From Sulfurimonas gotlandica GD1 (GTDB taxonomy: Bacteria > Campylobacterota > Campylobacteria > Campylobacterales > Sulfurimonadaceae), in contig NZ_AFRZ01000001.1 of NCBI RefSeq assembly GCF_000242915.1, positions 2,790,001 to 2,854,000 of the forward strand: a stretch of 64,000 nt of DNA, given 5' to 3'. The translations under genes and the position numbers were made by a program. The notes below the pieces were generated by a model. The model had not been told where the DNA came from and did not search any database. It was given only the letters and a program-made list of their open reading frames with translations. Below, piece by piece: positions 19,334 to 27,914 of the stretch. Each line of letters begins with the position of its first letter. The stretch's first letter is position 1.

Positions 19334-20532
19334 TGTATATTCCCTCAGCTTCTAAATTTGACCCGGATGAGAATGGACACTTCGGCATCTTCGGTGGACG
19401 TTATGTTCCTGAAACACTTATGCCTGCACTGCTGCAACTAAAGGAAGAGTACGAAGCGATTCGTTTTGACAAAGAGTTTTGGAAAGAAGTTCACTACTAT
19501 TTGACTGACTATGTTGGTCGCCCTTCTCCACTCTACTATGCTGAAAATATTTCTAAAGAGCTTGGAGCTAAAGTCTACTTAAAACGTGAAGATCTAAACC
19601 ATACTGGTGCGCACAAAGTAAACAATGTTATTGCCCAGGGTTTAATGGCTAAGAGACTTGGTTATAAAAAAATAATCGCTGAGACTGGTGCGGGACAACA
19701 TGGTGTTGCAACAGCGACCATCTGTGCACTCCTAGGTTTAGAGTGTGAGATTTTCATGGGTGCTAAAGATACTGAGAGACAAGAGCTCAATGTATTTCGT
19801 ATGAAACTTCTAGGTGCTAAGGTGAACGCTGTTGAGAGTGGTTCACGTACACTAAAAGATGCTATGAATGAAGCTATCCGCCACTGGGTAACAAATGCTA
19901 GAGATACCTTCTACATCATAGGAACTGTTGCAGGTCCGCATCCATATCCAATGATGGTTAGAGATTTTCAAGCTATCATAGGCTTCGAAGCAAGAGCACA
20001 GATTTTAGAAAAAGAAGGAAGACTACCTGACCACGTAATAGCATGTATCGGTGGCGGTTCAAACGCTATAGGAATGTTTCAGCACTTTTTAGAAGATGCG
20101 GAAGTTGAGTGTATCGGTATTGAAGCCGGTGGACTTGGCATCGATACAGACAAACATGGATGTTCTCTTAAAAAGGGTCGCCCAGGTGTTCTGCACGGTC
20201 AAATGAGCTACACACTTCAAGATGAAGATGGACAGATAATAGAAGCTCACTCTATCTCAGCCGGACTGGACTACCCTGGAATAGGTCCTGAACACTCTTT
20301 TCACAATGATAATAAATCTGTAACTTATGACAATGCAACAGACCAAGAAGCTCTAGATGCATTTGTATGGTTATCACAAAAAGAAGGTATCATCCCAGCA
20401 TTTGAGAGTGCTCATGCAGTTGCATATCTTAAAAAGATGAAAAACATAAAAGACAAAGTAATCATCGTAAACCTTTCAGGTCGCGGTGACAAAGATATGA
20501 TTCAAGCTAAAGACATACTTCACTTCGATTAA
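19333..20532 (+). CDS. trpB: Tryptophan synthase beta chain
   Basis: PLP enzyme that condenses indole with serine to give tryptophan. The 399-residue protein has the PLP lysine in HTGAHKVNN, the phosphate-binding [10 protein letters not shown] loop, and [14 protein letters not shown] at the N-terminus, the usual TrpB1-type pattern. No trpA lies beside it; it is coupled to apt instead, a scattered trp arrangement. It may pair with a TrpA encoded elsewhere. It ends at a hairpin shared with the convergent methyltransferase gene. Confidence 0.96.
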   Translation: MYIPSASKFDPDENGHFGIFGGRYVPETLMPALLQLKEEYEAIRFDKEFWKEVHYYLTDYVGRPSPLYYAENISKELGAKVYLKREDLNHTGAHKVNNVIAQGLMAKRLGYKKIIAETGAGQHGVATATICALLGLECEIFMGAKDTERQELNVFRMKLLGAKVNAVESGSRTLKDAMNEAIRHWVTNARDTFYIIGTVAGPHPYPMMVRDFQAIIGFEARAQILEKEGRLPDHVIACIGGGSNAIGMFQHFLEDAEVECIGIEAGGLGIDTDKHGCSLKKGRPGVLHGQMSYTLQDEDGQIIEAHSISAGLDYPGIGPEHSFHNDNKSVTYDNATDQEALDAFVWLSQKEGIIPAFESAHAVAYLKKMKNIKDKVIIVNLSGRGDKDMIQAKDILHFD

Positions 20533-20533
20533 A

Positions 20534-20556
20534 ATCCATCCTCTTTTTGGGTGGAT
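20534..20556. terminator. Bidirectional hairpin terminator between trpB and methyltransferase gene
   Basis: Inverted repeat ATCCATCC / GGGTGGAT with eight pairs (one G-T wobble) and a 7-base T-rich loop, located between two convergent stop codons. On the minus strand it is followed by TTTTAAT; on the plus strand by ATTTAT. It fits a shared intrinsic terminator. Confidence 0.6.
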
Positions 20557-20558
20557 AT

Positions 20559-21128
20559 TTATAAGCTAGCACTAACTGTATAGCGCCATTTATGTTTGCT
20601 TATCTCTACTTTAAAACCGTGACTTTCTAACATCTTTTTCAGAGCATCTACTTCGTAAAAATGTCCCGGTTCACCCAGTAGTTTTTCCATAGTACATATT
20701 GCTTTTCCTCTAAACGTGCCAAAGTCAAAATCATAGATAAACAGTTTTCCATCTTTCTTTAACACTCGCACTACTTCCTTCATAGCTACATCTGGATCAT
20801 TGAAGTGATGCAGTGACTCGCCCATAAGTACGGCTTCAAAATTATCATCTTCAAATGGAAGTGCTTCAGCCATCCCTACATGCACTTGTGCGTAGTTTGG
20901 TGCATACTTTAACATTCCTTCTGCTGGATCAACTGCTACATATTTCAGATTAGAGTTGCATCTATGAGCGAACTCACTCATGACACCTGTTCCTGCCCCG
21001 ACATCAAGCACAGATTCTTCACCCTTTAATTGTTCTAAAAATATGCATAGTTCATCAAGTACCTCTTTTGGATATATGACAGAACCAAAATGTTTAAAAA
21101 AGTATCCTAGATAGTTAAAAGGTATCAT
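20559..21128 (-). CDS. Class I SAM-dependent methyltransferase
   Basis: A 189-residue cytoplasmic methyltransferase. The SAM-binding motif I is ESVLDVGAGTGVMSEFA (about residues 39-55), the acidic motif II is YVAVDPAEGML, and the ALPFEDDNFEAVLMGESLHH segment is of the Methyltransf_11/UbiE-like type. The acceptor substrate cannot be told. It is a single gene, convergent with trpB and divergent from the SpoIIAA-like gene. Confidence 0.85.
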   Translation of the reverse strand: MIPFNYLGYFFKHFGSVIYPKEVLDELCIFLEQLKGEESVLDVGAGTGVMSEFAHRCNSNLKYVAVDPAEGMLKYAPNYAQVHVGMAEALPFEDDNFEAVLMGESLHHFNDPDVAMKEVVRVLKKDGKLFIYDFDFGTFRGKAICTMEKLLGEPGHFYEVDALKKMLESHGFKVEISKHKWRYTVSASL

Positions 21129-21242
21129 TAGTTTCTTTCCTTTACTTAATCAGTTTTAATTATATCATAGTGATTGAATCTTCACATTTTAAACACACTC
21201 TTTAGGTACAATATAAATATAAACTATTCAGAGGAGTATGCA

Positions 21243-21839
21243 ATGAGCACAATAGAACATGGTATTTCCATAGGTATTAGTAGAGTAAATAAATTCTTTT
21301 TTATGAAAGTTAAAATAAACGGAACCCTAACTCATGAAGATTATGAGAGAATGGTTCCCATGCTAAGAAGTGCTATAGATGGAGTAAAAGATCCCGATGT
21401 CAGGGTTCTTATGGATGCTACCGAGTTTAGTGGCTGGGAGATGAAAGCCGCTTGGGATGACTTCATATTTGGCATCGAGTTTAGAAATGTTTTTACTAAA
21501 ATAGCATTTGTAGGAACTACTGCATGGGAAGAGTATGGAGTAAAGATAGGAAGCTGGTTTATGAGTGGAGACGTTAAGTTCTTCAAATCTCTAGACGAAG
21601 CATACATCTGGCTAAACAAAGAAAAAATCATACCAACAACTGCTGTGCAAAAAGATTTGCACGCTAGAAAAGAAGAGATAAGAAATGATCTGGAATCTCT
21701 GTTTAAATCAAACCTAAAAATTGTTGACTGGAATGTACCGGAACCTGACGACCAAGATGCTTCTGAGATATTAGTTAGCATCTTAGAAGAAAAACTCCAA
21801 GAGATAAAAGCTGATGTAAAGGACGGTAAATATAAATAA
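21243..21839 (+). CDS. SpoIIAA/STAS-like (DUF3478-type) protein
   Basis: A 198-residue protein when started at 21243, where GAGGAG lies 6 bases upstream. An earlier in-frame ATG (21174) has no such site and would add an unlikely 23-residue tail. Residues of about 8-120 match the SpoIIAA-like fold of the CRAL-TRIO/STAS type (KVKINGTLTHEDYERMVPML, then VLMDATEFSGWEMKAAWDD). The C-terminal 75 residues are charged and helical. The biochemical role is unknown. It overlaps the next gene if that gene starts at AUA 21832. Confidence 0.8.
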   Translation: MSTIEHGISIGISRVNKFFFMKVKINGTLTHEDYERMVPMLRSAIDGVKDPDVRVLMDATEFSGWEMKAAWDDFIFGIEFRNVFTKIAFVGTTAWEEYGVKIGSWFMSGDVKFFKSLDEAYIWLNKEKIIPTTAVQKDLHARKEEIRNDLESLFKSNLKIVDWNVPEPDDQDASEILVSILEEKLQEIKADVKDGKYK

Positions 21840-22461
21840 CTTCTCACTTCTTGAAGAAATTTGGCACGCTATCTCTCATGGACTTGGCTTAGCGTTAAGC
21901 ATAGCTGGACTTGCTATATTAGTTGCATTTGCAAGTATTAACGGTTCAGCAATGGCTATTATAAGCAGTGCAATATTTGGGACAACCCTTATCTTTATGT
22001 ATGGCTCTTCTACTCTATATCATGCTATTACACATCAAGAAATCAAAGAGTTGTTTCAAAAATTTGACCACGCATCTATATATTTTCTCATAGCTGGGAG
22101 TTACACGCCTATTACTCTTGTTTCTCTTGCTGGGCCATGGGGATACTCCATTGCATCTGCTATTTGGGCAACTGCTTTTTTTGGCATCTACATGAAGTTT
22201 ATGTATCCAAATCGTTTTGAAAAACTATCTCTTTTTTTATATCTAATCATGGGTTGGAGTATTGTAGTAGCAATGAAACCTCTTAGCGAGTCTATGGAAA
22301 GTGGAGGTATTTACCTTCTTATTGCCGGCGGTCTTTCTTATACCTTGGGAGTATTTTTCTACATAAATGATCACAAGAATTTTTATCACGCCATCTGGCA
22401 TCTCTTTGTGCTTGGAGGAAGTATTTTCCATTTCTTTATGACATTGTTTTACATCATATAA
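21832..22461 (+). CDS. Hemolysin III / PAQR-family membrane protein, apparent AUA start
   Basis: Seven-helix membrane protein of the HlyIII (YqfA/PAQR) family, about 209 residues. The frame contains the conserved N-terminus (FSLLEEIWHAISHGLGLAL), SSTLYHAI, KFDHASIYFLIAGSYTPI and the last-helix FYHAIWHLFVLGG, which hold the family's metal-ligand histidines. The first ATG in frame is at 21952 and would remove the first helix. There is no ATG, GTG or TTG between the upstream in-frame stop (21817) and 21952. AUA at 21832 has AAAGGA at 21818-21823, 8 bases upstream, and gives a natural N-terminus, so I place the start there. It overlaps the upstream gene by 8 bases. Confidence 0.75.
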   Translation: MNNFSLLEEIWHAISHGLGLALSIAGLAILVAFASINGSAMAIISSAIFGTTLIFMYGSSTLYHAITHQEIKELFQKFDHASIYFLIAGSYTPITLVSLAGPWGYSIASAIWATAFFGIYMKFMYPNRFEKLSLFLYLIMGWSIVVAMKPLSESMESGGIYLLIAGGLSYTLGVFFYINDHKNFYHAIWHLFVLGGSIFHFFMTLFYII

Positions 22462-22526
22462 ATAAACTCTATTTTATACTCTTTTAGATACTATCTTGCA
22501 AAATAATTTAACAACATGGATACTTT

Positions 22527-23939
22527 ATGAACATTCAACTATTAAACAAAAATATTTCTGATATCAAAGCAGATATCACAGTAGAGTTTTTAACTCCAGA
22601 TGCGTTAGCAGAACATACAGAGATAAGAGTTTTAAACCAAGCAGGTTTCAAAGCAGAGCAAGATTCTATTTGTTTTTTACATGAAAAAGGTCTTCTTTTT
22701 TGTGGAACTGATAGTAAAAAAAGTGACGATATAAGAAGTGCAACGGTAAGTATGATTAAAGCACTTAAGTCTTCAAACTATGAAAGTGCAGTATTTAGTG
22801 TTTTAAAAAACAGCTCTCTTGCTGCGATGGTTGAAGGTGTTGTCCTTGGTGGATATGAGTTTAATGAATATAAATCCAAGCCAAAAGAGATAGCTCTAAA
22901 AAATATTTCACTTGCATCTAACGAACTTGATTTTGAAGAACTAAAAAAGACTTTTGATGAAGCAATTATCATTGCTAATGCTACATGTTACACTCGTGAC
23001 ATTGTAAACAAAGCTCCACAAGAGTTAAACCCTGAGACTTTTGCTATACTGGCTAAAAAGCTGGCAGACACTAACTCACTAGAATGCAATATTCTTGCAG
23101 AGCTTGAACTAAAAGCTCAAAACATGAATGCTATGCTAGCGGTTGGTCGTGCTTCCATCCATGAGAGTCAACTTATCCACTTAGCATATAAGCCAGCCAA
23201 TCCTAAAAAAATCATCTCACTTGTTGGTAAGGGTCTAACTTACGATAGCGGTGGACTAAGTCTAAAACCTGCTCTAAATATGGTAACTATGAAAATGGAT
23301 AAAGCCGGTGCTTGTGCTGTTTTAGGAATTATCAAAGCAGCTAGTGAGTTAAAACTGGATGTTGAAATCCATGCATTTATTGGTGCGGTTGAGAATATGG
23401 TTGGTGGAAATGCTTACAAGCCTGATGATGTATTAGTTTCTCGCAGTGGAACAACTATTGAAGTTAGAAACACAGATGCCGAAGGTCGTTTAGTGCTTTG
23501 TGACGTTTTAGACTATGCTCAAGATGCTGTAAAAGCAGATGCTATCTTCGACTTTGCTACTCTTACCGGTGCTTGTGTAGTTGCACTTGGTCAATACACG
23601 ACTGGAGTTATGGGACATTCACATAAACTAAAACATGACATGTCAAAAGCTGCTAGTGCATCAGGGGAGCTAACTGGTTCACTTCCATTTAACAGACACC
23701 TTAAAAAACTTCTAAAAAGTGAAATTGCAGATATCTCTAATGTATCTTCTAAGCCTTATGGCGGGGCTATTACAGCCGGTCTATTTTTAGATAAATTCAT
23801 CAGAGACGAGAATAAGAACAAATGGATGCACTTTGATATAGCAGGTTCAGCATATACTGAGACTCCATGGGATTGTAATGTTTACGGTGGAACTGGAGCT
23901 GGTGTGCGCTTTATGAGTGAGTATTTAAAAAATATATGA
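22527..23939 (+). CDS. pepA: Leucyl aminopeptidase (M17)
   Basis: Cytosolic two-metal aminopeptidase that releases N-terminal residues from peptides. The 470-residue protein has the M17 signatures: VGKGLTYDSGGLSLKP and MKMDKAGACAV (metal and catalytic Lys), plus NTDAEGRLVLCDVLDYA (metal-binding Asp/Glu). The N-terminal non-catalytic domain (about 1-160) is more divergent, as usual. The stop overlaps the next start by 4 bases (ATGA). Confidence 0.95.
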   Translation: MNIQLLNKNISDIKADITVEFLTPDALAEHTEIRVLNQAGFKAEQDSICFLHEKGLLFCGTDSKKSDDIRSATVSMIKALKSSNYESAVFSVLKNSSLAAMVEGVVLGGYEFNEYKSKPKEIALKNISLASNELDFEELKKTFDEAIIIANATCYTRDIVNKAPQELNPETFAILAKKLADTNSLECNILAELELKAQNMNAMLAVGRASIHESQLIHLAYKPANPKKIISLVGKGLTYDSGGLSLKPALNMVTMKMDKAGACAVLGIIKAASELKLDVEIHAFIGAVENMVGGNAYKPDDVLVSRSGTTIEVRNTDAEGRLVLCDVLDYAQDAVKADAIFDFATLTGACVVALGQYTTGVMGHSHKLKHDMSKAASASGELTGSLPFNRHLKKLLKSEIADISNVSSKPYGGAITAGLFLDKFIRDENKNKWMHFDIAGSAYTETPWDCNVYGGTGAGVRFMSEYLKNI

Positions 23940-24817
23940 CAAAAGAGCGCGAAGGCGAACTTTTTATGATAGGACTCTCCATTTTGGAGAGTTGGTTTCC
24001 TATACTTTCCATCGTAGCCATTTCATATATAGGCGCTCTTCACACTTACGCTTTTTCTCTATTTGTATCACTATTCTTTTTCATACTCATAATGCTAAAG
24101 AAAAATCTTTTTCAAGAACTTAAAAACAGAGAAGCTTACAAAGACCTGCTACTTACGAGTTTTTGGATTACAACACTCTTTGCGCTTGTGTTCATAGGTA
24201 TGCAGTTCACTACAGCTGGTAATATGTCCGTTATTATATTTACCCAACTCTTTTTCTCCTACATATACTTCAATGTGTTTGGAAAAGATAAAATGTATTT
24301 TATTCACAGTGCTGGCGCTTTTATTATGGGAGTTGGGGCGATAATAACACTTACTCCTGATGATTTTACTTTGAATAAAGGTGATTTTATAATCCTAATA
24401 GGAGCAGCAATCGCACCCATAGCTAACCTATACTCAAAAAGAGCCAGAATTTTTTGCTCATCTGAGACTATTTTAGGATTTAGAACGATCATTGCACTTC
24501 CATTCATAACTCTTTTAGCATGGATTGTAGAACCTGAGATTACTCTGGATGGCGCACAAAAAGCTCTACCATATTTTCTTCTTATAGGATTATTAGTTTT
24601 TGGCATCTCAAAAATTTTATGGATGGAGGCCCTGCATCGTACATCTATAACCAAGATTAGTGCTATGACTGCGATAGTTCCACCTATGACACTTTTTTTT
24701 GCATATATATATTTAGATGAAATACCTGAGATTCGTCAGATGCTTGGAATAATTCCTATTTTAATAGGTGGCTATCTTTTGACAAAACCAATTAAAACTA
24801 ATGAAATATCTAGCTAG
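23936..24817 (+). CDS. EamA/DMT-superfamily transporter
   Basis: A 293-residue inner-membrane protein with about ten hydrophobic helices and two EamA repeats, of the drug/metabolite transporter superfamily. Members usually export amino acids or other metabolites, or move nucleotide sugars; the substrate is unknown. It overlaps pepA by 4 bases, so the two are translationally coupled. Export of peptide-derived amino acids is a possible but unproven link. Confidence 0.85.
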   Translation: MTKEREGELFMIGLSILESWFPILSIVAISYIGALHTYAFSLFVSLFFFILIMLKKNLFQELKNREAYKDLLLTSFWITTLFALVFIGMQFTTAGNMSVIIFTQLFFSYIYFNVFGKDKMYFIHSAGAFIMGVGAIITLTPDDFTLNKGDFIILIGAAIAPIANLYSKRARIFCSSETILGFRTIIALPFITLLAWIVEPEITLDGAQKALPYFLLIGLLVFGISKILWMEALHRTSITKISAMTAIVPPMTLFFAYIYLDEIPEIRQMLGIIPILIGGYLLTKPIKTNEISS

Positions 24818-25318
24818 ATGCAGACAACAAGTCATAAACCTACTCTCTACCTGTTTACAGATGCAAGTGTAAATCCTCAAGCAAAAATTGGCTTTGGGGC
24901 ATACATACTTCTAGACGAAGAGAAAATTTCTTCTGCAATGTTCTCTAAAGATGATGTAAAGAGTAGAAAATTTGAAAATACAAGCTCAACAAAACTCGAG
25001 CTTGAAACTTTACTTTGGGCTTTAAATGACATTCCCTTGCAAAACAATAAGATTATTATATTTACAGATTGTCAAAATATCATAGGCTTAAATGACAGAC
25101 GAGAGAGATTTGAGAAAAATAACTATCTGACTAGTAAAAACAAACTGATAAAGAATCATGAACTATATAAAGAGTTTTTTAAAATTACAGACACTGCTGA
25201 TTGTGACCTTATAAAAGTCAAAGGTCACAAAAAGCATAAAGATAAAGACATGATAGACAATATTTTCACTCTAGTCGATAAAGCTTCTAGAGATGCTCTT
25301 CGTGAAGCAGTTTTATAA
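24818..25318 (+). CDS. RNase H-like protein
   Basis: A 166-residue protein with an RNase HI fold. The first catalytic Asp is in YLFTDASVNP (Asp15), the helix Glu lies in TKLELETLLWAL, the second Asp is in IIFTDCQNI, and the last is Asp152 in LVDKASRDA after a basic VKGHKKHK loop. All four acidic residues seem to be present, so activity on RNA in RNA-DNA hybrids is plausible. It starts on the base after the DMT gene's stop. The 3' end overlaps the convergent GGDEF-EAL gene by 32 bases. Confidence 0.82.
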   Translation: MQTTSHKPTLYLFTDASVNPQAKIGFGAYILLDEEKISSAMFSKDDVKSRKFENTSSTKLELETLLWALNDIPLQNNKIIIFTDCQNIIGLNDRRERFEKNNYLTSKNKLIKNHELYKEFFKITDTADCDLIKVKGHKKHKDKDMIDNIFTLVDKASRDALREAVL

Positions 25319-27215
25319 ACTCTTCTTCTGGCATTGGTTTTGCAAAGTAATACCCTTGAATAATCTCACAGCCATGCTCTTTTAAATAGCTGTATTGGTA
25401 TTCATGTTCAACCCCTTCAGCTACAACATCAAGACCTAGACTTTTTCCCATAGCCAAAATAGTATTGAGAAGTATCTCATCATTATTTCCCACTTCAGAT
25501 ATGTCATCAACAAAACTCTTATCTATTTTTAGCGTGTCTATTGGAAACTTCTTAAGATAAGAGAGTGATGAATAGCCAGTTCCGAAATCATCTATATATA
25601 TGGAAACACCAAGATTTTTTATCTCTTGTAAGGTTGTGAGAGTTTTCTTAATATGCTGCATCATTATACTCTCTGTTATCTCTATACCAAGTTGTTTTGG
25701 GTCAACATCATTCTTTGATAATTCTTCTTTTAGGTCTTGATAGAGGTCTGTATTTTGAAACTGTCTTGTTGATATGTTAATCGAGACTTTTAAACCATTA
25801 TAGCCTAAATCACTAAATCGTCTAATAGCCAGACTGCTCTCTTGTATAACAAACTTACCAAGACTCAACATAAAACCTGTACTCTCTGAAATAGGGATAA
25901 AAACATCTGGTCCTATAAGCCCTTTTTCATGATGAATCCATCTAAGCAATGCTTCTGCGCCAACAATTTTTTTACTCTTAGCATCTACTTTTGGTTGATA
26001 GTAGAGTTTAAACTCATTATCATAAAATGCTCTTTGCATATCATTTATTATGTCAACTTCATTATGTATCTTGGTATTTAAAGACTGCGTAAAAAAGCTA
26101 AAGTTATCTCGTCCATCTGCTTTAGCATTGTACATAGCTATATCTGCATACTTCATAAGCTCTCGAATACTTGATGAATCATCTGGAAAGATTGAAATCC
26201 CTATACTTGCAGAAAGCCTTAAAGAGTAACCTTTGATAAGCAACTCTTTTCTAAACTCTCTAAGCAGGTTAGTAATTATTGGCAACAGCTCATCATCACT
26301 GTCAAAATCTGAGATCACAATAATAAACTCATCTCCACCTATTCTTGTAATCAAATCATTCTTGTTGACACCATTTCTTAGAATATTTGCCACAGTCTGC
26401 AAAAGGGCATCTCCAATGTCATGTCCAAGCGTGTCGTTAATATTTTTAAAATGATCTAAATCTAAGAAAATAATCGCAAATTTTTTAGAGTTCTCATCAG
26501 CATAATGCTTTACTTTTTCTATCTGCTCATTTAAGTAGAGTCTGTTTGGAAGACCGGTCAAAGAATCATGAAGTGAAGTGTGTTTTAGCTCTTTATTTAA
26601 CTCAAACACTTTGTTTCTCGCAATATTCAGGTCAATATTATGTTCTCTTTGAAGTCTTATAAGATAGCCCAAAACTAAGAATTCACTCACAACAAAGATT
26701 GCATGCAATAAAACAATATCAAAGCCACAACCATAGTTAAAAACCATTACAGGCATATCAAAGAGAGAAACCTCATATAGCTGAAGATAATTAAACACAA
26801 TATGGTGTATGGTAGTCGTTAAAGCTGCAGCCAATAGAGGAAAAATATCCTTATACAGTGTTAGTATAGCCATAGTTATAAATACATGAAAGTGCATCTC
26901 TATTCGACCTAAATACTGCTGAATAAAAATAACTGAAAAGAGCATTAGTGCTATAGCTATAAAATATCTATAAAAATTATCACCCTTTAAAAATGGATAT
27001 AAAATAAGAATAGGAATAACAATTAAAGCCCCGCCAAAAAATCCATAATAATAAGTATCATAAAGTATTGAGGTAATAAATGTAGCAATAAACCACTGGA
27101 GAACAAGTAATCCAATCATCACCTTATCTGCTTGTATATTTAGCAGTTTAAAACTACCCTTTGCAAAAAACGGTATTCTCGGATATGTAAATATGTAATT
27201 CATTACTGTGTTCAT
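25287..27215 (-). CDS. Membrane GGDEF-EAL protein (cyclic-di-GMP turnover) with His-rich sensor domain
   Basis: A 642-residue inner-membrane protein. About six hydrophobic helices (about residues 30-190) form an unnamed sensor domain with notable histidines (EMHFHVF and TTIHHIVFNYLQ). A short coiled linker leads to a GGDEF domain with intact GGDEF at 293-297 (RIGGDEF), and then an EAL domain with EAL at 421-423 (GAEALLRW) and IDDFGTGYSSLSYL. Both catalytic centres look intact, so it may make and break c-di-GMP. Its start overlaps the end of the Sco-like gene by 4 bases (ATGA), implying coupled synthesis. The gene end overlaps the RNase H-like gene. Confidence 0.93.
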   Translation of the reverse strand: MNTVMNYIFTYPRIPFFAKGSFKLLNIQADKVMIGLLVLQWFIATFITSILYDTYYYGFFGGALIVIPILILYPFLKGDNFYRYFIAIALMLFSVIFIQQYLGRIEMHFHVFITMAILTLYKDIFPLLAAALTTTIHHIVFNYLQLYEVSLFDMPVMVFNYGCGFDIVLLHAIFVVSEFLVLGYLIRLQREHNIDLNIARNKVFELNKELKHTSLHDSLTGLPNRLYLNEQIEKVKHYADENSKKFAIIFLDLDHFKNINDTLGHDIGDALLQTVANILRNGVNKNDLITRIGGDEFIIVISDFDSDDELLPIITNLLREFRKELLIKGYSLRLSASIGISIFPDDSSSIRELMKYADIAMYNAKADGRDNFSFFTQSLNTKIHNEVDIINDMQRAFYDNEFKLYYQPKVDAKSKKIVGAEALLRWIHHEKGLIGPDVFIPISESTGFMLSLGKFVIQESSLAIRRFSDLGYNGLKVSINISTRQFQNTDLYQDLKEELSKNDVDPKQLGIEITESIMMQHIKKTLTTLQEIKNLGVSIYIDDFGTGYSSLSYLKKFPIDTLKIDKSFVDDISEVGNNDEILLNTILAMGKSLGLDVVAEGVEHEYQYSYLKEHGCEIIQGYYFAKPMPEEEFIKLLHEEHL

Positions 27216-27805
27216 TTTAAATCCTCGGTTTTTCTTACTTTTAATTGTTTTATATCTTCAGTGATTTTTTCCTTGTTAAATGGATGCACGGAGTAGATAT
27301 TTTTCAGGACTTGTCTATTCGAAGCGTTTTCTATCAAATATAGAAAATCAGTGTGATCTAGTTCTGTCTTATCCGAGAGGCTTCTTGAGAAAAAAAGTCC
27401 GAAAGTCCTATCTATACTCAGTGTCTCTTTTCTTGATAGATATACACCTTTAAAGTCCTTGTTAAAAACTTTTGCAAAATTATCAGGTTGATGCTTTTCT
27501 ACTTCAGGTGTAAGATTTACAAACATCACTTCCACATCTTCTTTAACTGCTTCAAACTCTTTAGACTCATGCATAGTATTTAATTTTTCCAACAAAGGAG
27601 TACATACGTCTACACATCCAACATAACCAAAAAAAAGTAAGATAAATTTTCTGTCACTTTTTACATAGCTGGCTTCTAGCTCTTTATTTATTTCAATTTT
27701 GCCTTTAGTATTTGAGACAAAGATAAAAGATTGTATAAACGGAACCATCAAAAAGAAGATTGAGAGCAGAACAATCGTAACTATTTTATATTTTTTATTT
27801 TTCAA
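27212..27805 (-). CDS. Sco1/SenC-like membrane-anchored thioredoxin-fold protein
   Basis: A 197-residue protein with an N-terminal membrane anchor (about residues 8-28) and a periplasmic thioredoxin-like domain. The two cysteines of Sco proteins are present in FGYVGCVDVCTPLL, and the copper-ligand histidine in LDHTDFLYLI. The classic Sco motif is CxxxC, as here. Sco proteins carry copper to cytochrome oxidase CuA or act as thiol reductases. No oxidase genes are near; instead it is translationally coupled to a GGDEF-EAL protein. Confidence 0.82.
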   Translation of the reverse strand: MKNKKYKIVTIVLLSIFFLMVPFIQSFIFVSNTKGKIEINKELEASYVKSDRKFILLFFGYVGCVDVCTPLLEKLNTMHESKEFEAVKEDVEVMFVNLTPEVEKHQPDNFAKVFNKDFKGVYLSRKETLSIDRTFGLFFSRSLSDKTELDHTDFLYLIENASNRQVLKNIYSVHPFNKEKITEDIKQLKVRKTEDLK

Positions 27806-27914
27806 TTTTTACTATTCCAATTATTAAAGACGTGAATGATTAATATACTCAGTATAAACTTTATGTGCAACATTCAAGTAGCTTTATTTGACGTAATAAA
27901 TCTATGCTTAAATG

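Noticed and set aside
21341-21847. 168-codon open frame on the minus strand
   Set aside because: It lies wholly opposite the SpoIIAA-like gene, has a serine-rich non-protein-like composition, and no ribosome binding site or family resemblance.
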